In this document: piece by piece, positions 1 to 7,749 of the stretch
How positions within the stretch are numbered: the stretch's first letter is position 1
How the letters are laid out: each line of letters starts with the position of its first letter
Source of the DNA: Bdellovibrio sp. SKB1291214
GTDB taxonomy: Bacteria > Bdellovibrionota > Bdellovibrionia > Bdellovibrionales > Bdellovibrionaceae
Length of the DNA stretch: 64,000 nucleotides
Reading direction: 5' to 3'
NCBI RefSeq assembly: GCF_002209355.2
Contig: NZ_CP106855.1
Location: 1,302,001-1,366,000, forward strand
Notes under the pieces: generated by a model
What the model saw: only the letters and a program-made list of their open reading frames with translations
What the model was told of the DNA's origin: nothing
The model's database searches: none
Made by a program: the position numbers and the translations under genes

Positions 1-1
1 G

Positions 2-700
2 TTGATCTTCTTTGTTCATTTTTACGAAGGTTCAAAGCGCGAGCTACTTCGACATATCAAATTCGTGAATGAGTTGGGTTTTGACGCCTTTGCATTTCAG
101 CTGAACGGCACAGCCTTAGATATTTTAAAACGCTTGCCAGTGACCGCGGAAGGTACCATAGGCGTTAAGCATGTCTATGCAGCGCAAATTGAAAAACTCT
201 TAAATGAAATTCCAGGAAAAAAAATAGTTTACGCTTTTTCAAATCCCTCTGCGGCGGCAATTGAAGCAATGGCAAAACGACATTGTGTCGATACGATAGC
301 ACTGATCTGCGACAGCGGACCGACGGCGCGTTTCTTACCGTCGGTATGGAAACTTGTGCGTAATTACAAATTTCCGTTTCCTTTAGGTGCACTGAAATTG
401 CCTGCTACTGCAGCGCTCGGAGTTTTTTGGTCTCTGTCTTTTCACAAAGATATGCAAGACCAGCTCGCAAAATTTCCCGAAAATTTTCCTATTCTTTCTA
501 TTCGCGGATGGAAGGATAAATTAATTCCTCCCTCTCATATCGATGAAGTTTTCGAACCGCATCACAATTTGAATTGGACGAAATTAAATTTACCAGAAGC
601 CGAGCATCTTACTGGCTTGCGTGATTTTCGCAGTGAGTATGCGCCCGGTGTCGACGCTTTTCTGAAGCGCGTGGCCACACAATTAAATCCATTTAATTAG
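2..700 (+). CDS. Alpha/beta-hydrolase-like protein, 5' end outside window
   Basis: The frame is open from the first bases of the window, so the gene probably begins upstream and this is its C-terminal 232 residues or so. An opening strand (IFFVHFYEG) followed by a helix resembles the first strand of an alpha/beta hydrolase. A later strand-turn-helix (YAFSNPSAAAIEAMA) sits where the nucleophile elbow would be, but it lacks a clean GxSxG. Near the C-terminus, a WKDKLIPP segment and EAEHLTGL could supply the acid and histidine. The fold call is moderate; the substrate is unknown. It ends about 50 bases before the next gene on the same strand. Confidence 0.5.
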   Translation: MIFFVHFYEGSKRELLRHIKFVNELGFDAFAFQLNGTALDILKRLPVTAEGTIGVKHVYAAQIEKLLNEIPGKKIVYAFSNPSAAAIEAMAKRHCVDTIALICDSGPTARFLPSVWKLVRNYKFPFPLGALKLPATAALGVFWSLSFHKDMQDQLAKFPENFPILSIRGWKDKLIPPSHIDEVFEPHHNLNWTKLNLPEAEHLTGLRDFRSEYAPGVDAFLKRVATQLNPFN

Positions 701-749
701 CGCTTTGTGATAGCCCTCTCTTAGACTTTATTTGCAGAGGGGACGCTCA

Positions 750-1727
750 ATGAAGAAACTATTTATTATTTGTTTGTTACTTTTGCCGTTGGGGGCAGAA
801 GCACGCCGTGGATATGCCTACCAAAGTTCGTTTGAATCCTATGGCGAGGGCTATGCAAAAAATCTCGCGAACTTAGCCAATGATAGACTTGCGAATCTTC
901 CAGCAGAACAACGTGAAAAGTGTGAACAACGTTACGGTCACATCTTGAACGATGGTTTGATCGATATTCGCGTGGCTATGGGATATCTTGATTGGACCAC
1001 TGGTAGCCCAGTCAACACGGGCGGCAGAAAGATGGGATACAGCCCTTCAATCGATATCGGTGCTTACTATGCACTTCGTGAATTGATCACAAGTCGTTGC
1101 CGAGGCAATTTGCAATTGTGCCGTTTCGAAGAAACTCCTGGCAATCCTTACGTCTTCACTAAAAACGTAAACGTACACGGTCGCCAAGTTCGTGCCCGTA
1201 TTGAAATTCAATTTGCTTCTGCATCTGAATACTTGGATCAAAATGTAGGATCACCAAGACAACAAGAACGTACAGCCTTCATGCAAAACTATTATGACCA
1301 AGCTTTGCAATATGCGGATGCTGCATTTTACTTTGGTCACTCACGCAATGGCGGCGGACCTGACTTTGCTCCACCAAAATTTATTCCTGGCACAAACAAA
1401 GTGAACTACGCGGGTTACTATAAAAAGTATCGTCCTGGTTTTAACAAAATGCTTCAGTCCCTGAGCAATCCCAGCAGACAAGCAGATGTTATCGGTATGA
1501 TGTCTTGCAACTCGCGCGATAACTTCATGAGTAAGCTTCGTTCCACAGCTCGCAATTCTGGCGTAATCACTTCCACAGCTGTTTTGACAGTCGAGGAAGT
1601 ATACACAGCTATGATCGGTGGGATGGATGGACTACTACGTGGCCAGTGTCAAAAGTCATACTATAAGTCACTTAGAATGACCGAGAGAAATGCGAACAAC
1701 ATCACTATGGATGGAATGTTCGAGTAG
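750..1727 (+). CDS. Exported protein of unknown function, 325 aa
   Basis: I chose the ATG at 750 because a GAGGGG ribosome site lies 8-14 bases upstream and the protein then begins with a classic signal peptide (MKKLFIICLLLLPLGAEA, cleavage after ALA-like GAEA). The mature part is polar, with five or more cysteines that could form disulfides (RYGHIL region, SRCRGNLQLC, MMSCNSR, GQCQKSY). It also has a distinctive central GHSRNGGGPDF segment. No family is recognised. The GHSRNGGG loop might be a ligand or catalytic loop, but that is speculation. Probably periplasmic or secreted. Confidence 0.7.
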   Translation: MKKLFIICLLLLPLGAEARRGYAYQSSFESYGEGYAKNLANLANDRLANLPAEQREKCEQRYGHILNDGLIDIRVAMGYLDWTTGSPVNTGGRKMGYSPSIDIGAYYALRELITSRCRGNLQLCRFEETPGNPYVFTKNVNVHGRQVRARIEIQFASASEYLDQNVGSPRQQERTAFMQNYYDQALQYADAAFYFGHSRNGGGPDFAPPKFIPGTNKVNYAGYYKKYRPGFNKMLQSLSNPSRQADVIGMMSCNSRDNFMSKLRSTARNSGVITSTAVLTVEEVYTAMIGGMDGLLRGQCQKSYYKSLRMTERNANNITMDGMFE

Positions 1728-1775
1728 GAGTATAATTTTAAAGGTGTCTAGAAGTTTTGAATAAGGAGGTTCAAA

Positions 1776-2216
1776 ATGATCCAGATCGAGCAGTTACCTC
1801 ACCCAGATTATTTAAAATATCCATCGCATCGAACCTTGGCATTTTTTGACGATGCGGAACATGCGCAAAACGCGGCTGAAGCCATCATTCGCGAAGGATG
1901 GCTGGAAGGCGATCTTCATGTGTATGAAGGCGACTATGGTATCGATGCCGTGGATGCAGAAGGCACTCGACACACGTTGAAAGAGGCGTGGACTCGCTGG
2001 GCGCAAAAATTCTTGGGTACTGGAGAATGGAATCTTGTTTTAGAGGCCGACAAAGAACTGCGCGCAGGACACTTACTTCTTTCTGTTGCGACAAAAAACG
2101 AAGAAGAAAAATTCACAGTGGCTGAGCTTATGCTTTTAAACGGCGGCCACAGCATTCGTTACGTAGATCCACTCTACAACGAAGAACTCACTCCCCGCGA
2201 TCCCGAACTTAGATAG
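1776..2216 (+). CDS. Small cytoplasmic protein of unknown function, 146 aa
   Basis: It starts at an ATG six bases after a near-perfect AAGGAGGT ribosome site, so strong translation is expected. There is no signal peptide or membrane segment. The sequence opens with a short extension, then alternates acidic helices and strands (LAFFDDAEHAQNAAEAIIREGWLEGDLHVYEG), which resembles a ferredoxin-like or general-stress YflT-like alpha/beta unit in which a strand is followed by a helix with an AE-rich face. No catalytic motif is visible. It is followed by the hairpin repeat at 2224-2278, which may end its transcript. Confidence 0.6.
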   Translation: MIQIEQLPHPDYLKYPSHRTLAFFDDAEHAQNAAEAIIREGWLEGDLHVYEGDYGIDAVDAEGTRHTLKEAWTRWAQKFLGTGEWNLVLEADKELRAGHLLLSVATKNEEEKFTVAELMLLNGGHSIRYVDPLYNEELTPRDPELR

Positions 2217-2223
2217 TTCAAAA

Positions 2224-2278
2224 GGTACGGACATTGCTGTTACCAAAAGTGTGTCCGTACCCGTCTCATTCTGAGACG
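2224..2278. repeat. Double hairpin with GGTAC/GTACC ends
   Basis: GGTACGGACA at 2224-2233 is the exact reverse complement of TGTCCGTACC at 2252-2261, enclosing an 18-base loop. A second perfect stem, CGTCTCA/TGAGACG with a 3-base loop, follows at 2262-2278. No T-run follows, so this is not a typical intrinsic terminator. The GGTAC-ended arms recall the hairpin at 6968-7011 and weakly that at 31765-31787, which suggests a small family of dispersed intergenic palindromes. Confidence 0.7.
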
Positions 2279-2383
2279 TCGAGCCTAAATTGTCCTTCGT
2301 CTAATGATTTTCATTCCAAATCATATATAAGTGAAATCAGACGGAACACGTCTTGCTCTATAGAACCCTGAAGAGGTGTATCT

Positions 2384-4372
2384 ATGAGACTTCGCAGTTC
2401 ATTCTTGGCAAAAATTACGATGTCGGCAATCACAAGCTCGCTGCTTGCTCAGACTGTTTTTGCCCATCAAGCCTATTCTGACTCAAGCATGAACATGCAA
2501 CACCCTACTTACTATGACAACTATAGTGCACATCCTGACTATCTGAAGGCTGCGACGGAACAAGCCAAAGCTTTAATGGATATGCAGAACATGATGTATG
2601 AGAAATACAAAAAGGTAGAGTACAAAGTACTTGCGAATCCGCAAGCGGCCCTGGATGTCTTAATCCAACTTGGAAACAGTAATGAATTAAGCCTTAGTCA
2701 CAACTTGGTACCTGCAGAGGAAGCCGGAAAGCCAAAGTATGCTTTGGATATCAAATACAGTCGCAATATGAATATCGGAGAAGTTGCCTTCGTATCGATG
2801 TCTGACAATTCAAAAGGTCAAGCCACAGCAACTGTGACTGTTCATGAATCTGCCCGGACGAATCCCTTCGTACTGCTTGAATCCTTCGTTAACTTAAATC
2901 AGATCTTTGATATTTCTTCCATTTCAGGAAATAAAACTCTTATTGCTAAAGGCAAAAACCTTCACCACCACAACTATGAGGCTTTACACACCACGATCGA
3001 GTCTCTCTCGCATACATTGGGTTTAACAATGAGTACTGGTGGAAATGCGTCCTATGGAATCACCTCCACGATGGAATTACTAGAGCTGAAAGCCAATGCG
3101 GATGCGGGTAGCATCACCGCAAAAAGAGCATTAGCAGAACGCCAACTAAGTATCACTCAAACAATCCGAATGAACTTAGCGTCATTCACCCCGATTAAAA
3201 AATTAAGCGAGGATAAAAAGCTTTCTTATCTTGCTGAGTACGCAAAATTAAAGGGCGTTTCGTTTGATGCAAAAATGTCCTATGCTGACGCTTTGATGAG
3301 TGTCCAAGACCAAATCGATCTTCGTGAAAAACGCCAAATGGAAGCGCTCAATGCCTCGGCAAAACTTGAAGTTCGCAGACAAAATAAAGAAATGGAAGCA
3401 GGAGCCGCTCAACGCGAGGAAGTCGTTAAAACAAAATCGCTGAGCGAAATGGTAAAAGCCAATGACCGTGCTGGCGTTGCCGATGCGATGGAAAAAATCT
3501 TTCCCTGGGCCATCATGGAACCTACAGAAAAAACTTTCTGGCGTGATTATATCGATGCCATTCGTCACCCAAATTATGAGGGTGCACATATTTTATTCCG
3601 CGGCATGGATGAACAAGAAAAATTTCAAGAAGTTCGCGATGCCAAGGGAAAAGTAGTCAGCGGTGGACTGTTCTCTAAACGTCTAACTGCCGGATCGGGT
3701 TCTCATTTCTATAAGTTAAAAGGTCTTCAAAAAACATTTGAAACATTCGGTACAGACGGCGTCAGCAGATATGATGGTGGAAAGCAAATATCACCTTTGG
3801 TACAGCCTCACACGCTGACCAAGATGATGAGCAATCACGCCAGCAACCCCAATGGATCACCATTTATTTCTTTAAGTTATGACCTTCAAATTGCAAAACA
3901 GTTCGGCACTGGAAAAATCACCGTTACGGGAGAAGTCGTACCAGCTGTTACCGATAAGCGCGTTCTTACCTTGCTGGAAACTAACGCTTCCGGTGGAATC
4001 GTTACCCTGCATATCGATAAACGCCGCACGCTGGTAAATACCATTTCCGGATTCAATGGCGAGCTTGAAGTATTAGCATCCATGCTTATTTTTCCAGACG
4101 AAGTCCTCTACATGGAAAAGGGAGTTAGCCTTTTTGTGAACAGCAAAGACGGCGGATTCTTGGGATCTATTGATAGAATTTCGACGGAAGATTACTACAA
4201 AAATGCTCGTAGAATCGTCTATCAAAAGACGGGAATAATTCTGCCAGAAGACTATCGTGATTATGCTAAAGAAGGTCAGAAAAGCTTCCAAGGCGGCTTA
4301 TCTGCCATGCAGGAACTTTTCAGCAGAACAAACCCCAACAAGCCTATGAGCTGCTCGAAGGTTTTTAAATAG
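2384..4372 (+). CDS. Secreted protein with ADP-ribosyltransferase (R-S-E) signature
   Basis: A 662-residue exported protein. A signal peptide covers about residues 1-27 (ending TVFA-HQA). A helical, charged N-terminal region leads into a C-terminal domain at about 395-585 that shows the three landmarks of cholera-toxin-type mono-ADP-ribosyltransferases, in order. These are LFRG with Arg406, FISLS with Ser496-Leu-Ser498 in the STS position followed by an A..F helix, and ELEVLASMLIFPDEV with Glu560-Leu-Glu562. The last matches the ExE motif and the following I-P-x-x-x-I/V strand. Family knowledge: ExE enzymes usually modify arginine using NAD. Role as an effector against prey is inference. It ends MSCSKVFK. 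Its stop overlaps the start of the next gene (TAGTG), so the two are coupled. Start ATG is preceded by GAGG at about ten bases. Confidence 0.68.
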   Translation: MRLRSSFLAKITMSAITSSLLAQTVFAHQAYSDSSMNMQHPTYYDNYSAHPDYLKAATEQAKALMDMQNMMYEKYKKVEYKVLANPQAALDVLIQLGNSNELSLSHNLVPAEEAGKPKYALDIKYSRNMNIGEVAFVSMSDNSKGQATATVTVHESARTNPFVLLESFVNLNQIFDISSISGNKTLIAKGKNLHHHNYEALHTTIESLSHTLGLTMSTGGNASYGITSTMELLELKANADAGSITAKRALAERQLSITQTIRMNLASFTPIKKLSEDKKLSYLAEYAKLKGVSFDAKMSYADALMSVQDQIDLREKRQMEALNASAKLEVRRQNKEMEAGAAQREEVVKTKSLSEMVKANDRAGVADAMEKIFPWAIMEPTEKTFWRDYIDAIRHPNYEGAHILFRGMDEQEKFQEVRDAKGKVVSGGLFSKRLTAGSGSHFYKLKGLQKTFETFGTDGVSRYDGGKQISPLVQPHTLTKMMSNHASNPNGSPFISLSYDLQIAKQFGTGKITVTGEVVPAVTDKRVLTLLETNASGGIVTLHIDKRRTLVNTISGFNGELEVLASMLIFPDEVLYMEKGVSLFVNSKDGGFLGSIDRISTEDYYKNARRIVYQKTGIILPEDYRDYAKEGQKSFQGGLSAMQELFSRTNPNKPMSCSKVFK

Positions 4373-5697
4373 TGAACATCCTACGCGCGATTCATTTTTT
4401 TGCGATTCTATTTTTAGGGTTTGTGGTCTTCGCCGCCAGCCCTGAAGAGTTTTTGCATGAGCAAAAGATGATTCGTGTCTATGTCGATAGTGCTCCAGGT
4501 TTCGGGCATCAATCGGCAGGTGTTTCCGTCATGCGCCGACTGCGAGACCTTGGCTTTAAAGGTGAGTTTGAGGTCGTTTACCAACCATCAGTAGCTAGCA
4601 AAATTCAAAAGATCTACCCTGGATTTCCCGAAGGGATTTCCGGCCAAGTTCATTATGTAGATATCGTTACGTATATGGAGTCTGTGTCGCACAATCGAGT
4701 TGCGAAAGTTCCTCTTGCTATATCAGGGGCTGATGATGGCTTCGGTGATAAATTCAAGAATATTTCTCAGTCAGAAAAATATCTGCGCTTACAACCATTA
4801 GGTTGGGGCGAGGTGGGCCTTTATTCAGATAATCTAACTGTATTAAAAGCATTGAAAGATATGCCTCTTGCAAATTTCCCGTCAAATTCTTCAGAGGAAT
4901 TTTTAAAAGCTGTTCCCGCGATGAATGATCTGTCTGCCGATATGAAATACTTTGTGCAAAGATTTGCAGATTCAACAAAGACTCATTTCAGTTTCCCGAT
5001 TTATGGAGTGGGCACACAGATGTTTGCTCCCCAGCGCATGTACTTTTATGCTAAGGCCGTGAAAGCGGCAGCCCTAAAAATGGATAAATCCAAAGCTATT
5101 GTTGTTCCAGTGGTATCCCCCTTCAATGCCCAGGAAATGGATACTATGAGTAAAGTCTTTGGTAAAAAGTCTGGCTTCGAATCCAGTAACGCCACTGAAC
5201 TTAAACACCAAAAGCAAATGCACTTATTGACCCCTCAGGAATTTTCTCAAGCAAACTTAAAGCCGGGAAATGTGTATTTCGTCTTCGTGGGCTCCGTACC
5301 CCAAACGGTCTTTAACTTTTTCTATGAAAAGGCGACGCTGCCGGTATGGGTCGCAGGTAAGAATGCCATGAGTTTTGCCGTAACTAAGGGTAAGCCGTAC
5401 TTCAACACTGTTGACGATTACTATCTGCCGGGCAAGGAAACCTTATCACCTGCGACCGTGAAAGTTATCGATAAAGCGCAAACGAGTTTCAGCGAAGGCT
5501 ATCAGAAGTTTATGAACCAAACAGAATTAGCCGCTGTCAGCCAATATATTCAAGCCGCCGCCACTCCTGATTCAGAACTTTCAAATTATTTTAAAAATTT
5601 GGGAGCAAAAATGTCTGCGAACGACAGAGTATTAGAAGGACTTCGCTATATTGTGCAAAGCCCTTCTATCCCCGCTTGCTCTAAGGTCTTTCAATAA
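4372..5697 (+). CDS. Secreted GT-B-glycosyltransferase-like protein with CSKVF tail
   Basis: A GTG start at 4372 overlaps the upstream TAG stop by one base. The N-terminus (MNILRAIHFFAILFLGFVVFAAS) is a signal peptide. After it, IRVYVDSAPGFGHQSAGVSVMRRLRDLGF looks like the first strand, glycine-rich loop and helix of a MurG/GT-B glycosyltransferase. Near the C-terminus, a strand-loop FVGSVPQTVF and LPVWVAGKNAMSFAVTKGKPYF resemble the donor-binding half of the same fold. No exact catalytic motif can be named, so this is a fold-level suggestion. The protein ends ACSKVFQ, sharing CSKVF plus one terminal residue with its upstream partner. It could be a second effector, a chaperone or an antidote. 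Confidence 0.5.
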   Translation: MNILRAIHFFAILFLGFVVFAASPEEFLHEQKMIRVYVDSAPGFGHQSAGVSVMRRLRDLGFKGEFEVVYQPSVASKIQKIYPGFPEGISGQVHYVDIVTYMESVSHNRVAKVPLAISGADDGFGDKFKNISQSEKYLRLQPLGWGEVGLYSDNLTVLKALKDMPLANFPSNSSEEFLKAVPAMNDLSADMKYFVQRFADSTKTHFSFPIYGVGTQMFAPQRMYFYAKAVKAAALKMDKSKAIVVPVVSPFNAQEMDTMSKVFGKKSGFESSNATELKHQKQMHLLTPQEFSQANLKPGNVYFVFVGSVPQTVFNFFYEKATLPVWVAGKNAMSFAVTKGKPYFNTVDDYYLPGKETLSPATVKVIDKAQTSFSEGYQKFMNQTELAAVSQYIQAAATPDSELSNYFKNLGAKMSANDRVLEGLRYIVQSPSIPACSKVFQ

Positions 5698-6837
5698 TTA
5701 TTTAGAATTCAAATAACGATTGATTGAGTCTGCGACTTCGGCAGACTCATTGATCGCACGTTGAGCGATGGATATCTTTTTTGCGTGATAACCCAGCGCA
5801 CGCAGCTGCTGAGTGTGCCATGGTTCTTGGCTGATATTCGCCATATTGTAAGCAGCATTTTGGTAACCGAACTGCGCCGCGATGTCTTTAGTTACAATAT
5901 CGGCCCGTTTACGATCGACCCACAGGCGCGCAGTTTGAGCGACGTGGCAACTAACGCAGTCCATGTTTTCTGGATTGTACGATTTTGGATTTTCTATTTT
6001 ATAAGCCGCAGACAATTCTTTACGAATCAAATCTTCGTTCCCGGTGCGAACTCTTTGTGATTCAGACACGATTGTTGAAAGAGTATCTTCACCCGTCGCG
6101 CGAGCCCCTGCAATCCCACCGCCCGAGAAAACTTCACCGGATGTTACAACGTTTACGAATGATTGGGCCGTCGCTTTACCCAAACGTGGCAGAGTGATCG
6201 AAATCAGCTCGCCATTTTTAAAATCAAAAGCGCCGAACAGCCACATGGCTCCCCCACCGCGAAGGAACATCGCAGTTACGCGGGATAAGTTTCTTTCACC
6301 TGCGAATTTTAGGATGATGCGATTTAAATCTTTAAGTGCTGCAACTCCACGATTCGAACTGAAAGCAGGATGAGGTCCTAACGGGAGGCCACGGGTTTCA
6401 ACACCTGTTCGTGCCTTCCATGTTTGAAGGTCTTGCAGCAAAGAATCGAATTCTGCATCTGTCAAAGGATAGAAAGAGTGAAGAGCCGCATCGATTGCAT
6501 CAATTGAACCATCACCTTCATATTGAACCAGTGGTTGCCACACCAAGCGAAGTTGTTTTTGGCAGCTCAGCTGAGTTGGATACGGGAAGCAAGGATCAAT
6601 TCGCATTGCCACCACTCGCATGGCGCGGGCGTTATCGCGTGCATCCATATCCATTGCGATCGGAGAAATACGGTCAAAGATTTTTTCTGGAATTAATCCC
6701 TTCATGGGAAGAGTGTTCACGTGTCCATCTGACTGTACTTGCAAAGGCATCACGTAAGAAACGTCATTCAAATCCCACGCAGCACGAGTGACGATTGAGA
6801 ACAATAAAGTCAGAAAAACGATCGCGAAATGTTTCAT
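5698..6837 (-). CDS. Exported protein with one c-type heme motif
   Basis: I start it at the ATG ending at 6837, which gives a signal peptide (MKHFAIVFLTLLFSIVTRA); a longer frame upstream lacks one. The mature protein of about 360 residues has a single CVSCH heme-attachment motif at residues 294-298 within NPENMDCVSCHVAQ. A disulfide-like C..C pair lies near residues 83-92. The large N-terminal part has no recognised family. A monoheme protein with an unknown sensor or catalytic domain is likely, in the periplasm. It abuts the convergent gene on the plus strand (TAATTA), leaving no space for a terminator. Confidence 0.62.
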   Translation of the reverse strand: MKHFAIVFLTLLFSIVTRAAWDLNDVSYVMPLQVQSDGHVNTLPMKGLIPEKIFDRISPIAMDMDARDNARAMRVVAMRIDPCFPYPTQLSCQKQLRLVWQPLVQYEGDGSIDAIDAALHSFYPLTDAEFDSLLQDLQTWKARTGVETRGLPLGPHPAFSSNRGVAALKDLNRIILKFAGERNLSRVTAMFLRGGGAMWLFGAFDFKNGELISITLPRLGKATAQSFVNVVTSGEVFSGGGIAGARATGEDTLSTIVSESQRVRTGNEDLIRKELSAAYKIENPKSYNPENMDCVSCHVAQTARLWVDRKRADIVTKDIAAQFGYQNAAYNMANISQEPWHTQQLRALGYHAKKISIAQRAINESAEVADSINRYLNSK

Positions 6838-6967
6838 GCACGAAACATCCAATTTTGATTCCAATATTTCAATGAAATTCACATTTTCAATGTAAGTGAA
6901 AACCAAACTGCAGCCCACCATGGTATCGTGCAAAGCATTAAAATTCCGAGACTTTTTAGATACCACT

Positions 6968-7011
6968 CAAAGGGTACGTCCTTACCTTGGAAGGCAAGGA
7001 CATACCCTTTG
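6968..7011. repeat. Imperfect long hairpin, probable bidirectional terminator or dispersed palindrome
   Basis: The left arm at 6968-6988 (CAAAGGGTACGTCCTTACCTT) pairs with the right arm at 6990-7011 with two mismatches that remain G-U pairable on one strand. The arms end CAAAGGG/CCCTTTG. It lies between two divergently oriented genes (the minus-strand heme protein and imuA), so it is not simply a shared terminator. The GGTACGTCC-TTACCTT core resembles the shorter palindrome at 31765-31787. Confidence 0.6.
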
Positions 7012-7046
7012 ACGAGAAGGTCTAGTTCGATATTTACACCTTTGAC

Positions 7047-7080
7047 TTACATATTATTTACATAGTAATTAATATGTAAA
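7047..7080. promoter_or_regulatory. Putative LexA-type operator of the imu operon
   Basis: A 24-base near-palindrome, TTTACATA-N8-TATGTAAA, occupies 7057-7080 directly before the imuA ribosome site (GGAGG, 7082-7086). Inside it, TTACATAGTAA (7058-7068) fits the form TTAC-N3-GTAA, which I recall being reported as the LexA site of Bdellovibrio. The overlapping upstream sequence TTACATATTATTTACA (7047-7062) recurs exactly at 40110-40125 against the dinB start codon. Damage-responsive repression of the operon is inferred. Confidence 0.6.
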
Positions 7081-7092
7081 TGGAGGCTTTAA

Positions 7093-7749
7093 GTGAGTGC
7101 CGTCGCCCTTCCCGCTTTGTCTGACATTCAGTTTGTTTCCGCAGATCAACTTAAACCACCTGAGGGAGTTCCTACCGGGGTTCGCACCTTGGATGACTTT
7201 CTTTTATGGAAGGGAATTCCCAAAGGTGATTTGAGTCTCTTTCAAGGAAGTCCCGGAACGGGCGCCACTTCTTTATGGGTCAGCATGACTCAAAAAGCTC
7301 ACGAGGATAACAAGTGGGTTGCTTGGGTGAACGGCGGAACGCAACTCCTCCCCGCCCACCTCATGAGCCGACAGATCAATCTAAAAAAATTGTTGGTCGT
7401 AAAAGAACCTAAAGAGGCCGAGCAACTTTTCTGGATTTTGCAAGAGCTGGTGACGAGCTCGCTGTTTGAAGTGATTGGTTGTGAATTAAAAGAAATGTTT
7501 TTCAAGAATCACCAACTTCAGAAGCTCAAAAAATTATGCCGCTTTCATAAGGTGGCATTGATTTTTGTCTGTCACAAGGTGAGTAAGTTCGTGAATCCAC
7601 TCTTTAGTCTGATCATTCAGTTCCAAAGAGATTTCATCACGATTCAACGAGCTCTTCACCGTCCAACACCGTTTACTGTCGCAGGGAGTATGGTTTATGC
7701 GAACTTTGTGCATCAATTTAAAAACACAGCAAGAAAGCTCCTCAGCTGA
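7093..7749 (+). CDS. imuA: ImuA-like RecA-fold mutagenesis protein
   Basis: A 218-residue protein opening the imuA-imuB-dnaE2 cassette. It has a RecA-like core: PTGVRTLDDFLLWKGIPKGDLSLFQGSPGTGATSLW, then a strand WVAWVNGG. The P-loop position (residues 52-60, GSPGTGATS) has alanine where RecA has the ATP-binding lysine, which is common in ImuA proteins and argues against normal ATPase activity. In studied bacteria ImuA links RecA to the ImuB-DnaE2 translesion complex. The GTG start has a GGAGG site six bases upstream. The gene overlaps imuB by 53 bases, implying coupled translation. Expression is probably controlled by the operator at 7047-7080. Confidence 0.82.
   Translation: MSAVALPALSDIQFVSADQLKPPEGVPTGVRTLDDFLLWKGIPKGDLSLFQGSPGTGATSLWVSMTQKAHEDNKWVAWVNGGTQLLPAHLMSRQINLKKLLVVKEPKEAEQLFWILQELVTSSLFEVIGCELKEMFFKNHQLQKLKKLCRFHKVALIFVCHKVSKFVNPLFSLIIQFQRDFITIQRALHRPTPFTVAGSMVYANFVHQFKNTARKLLS

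Noticed and set aside
2-700. Taking the TTG at base 2 as the real start of the hydrolase
   Set aside because: The first strand of the fold begins at once, with no room for the usual N-terminal residues, so the gene very likely starts outside the window.
7697-7749. Possible frameshift where imuA and imuB overlap by 53 bases
   Set aside because: Both proteins keep family-like ends, and strong overlaps are common in this cassette, so a sequencing error is not needed.
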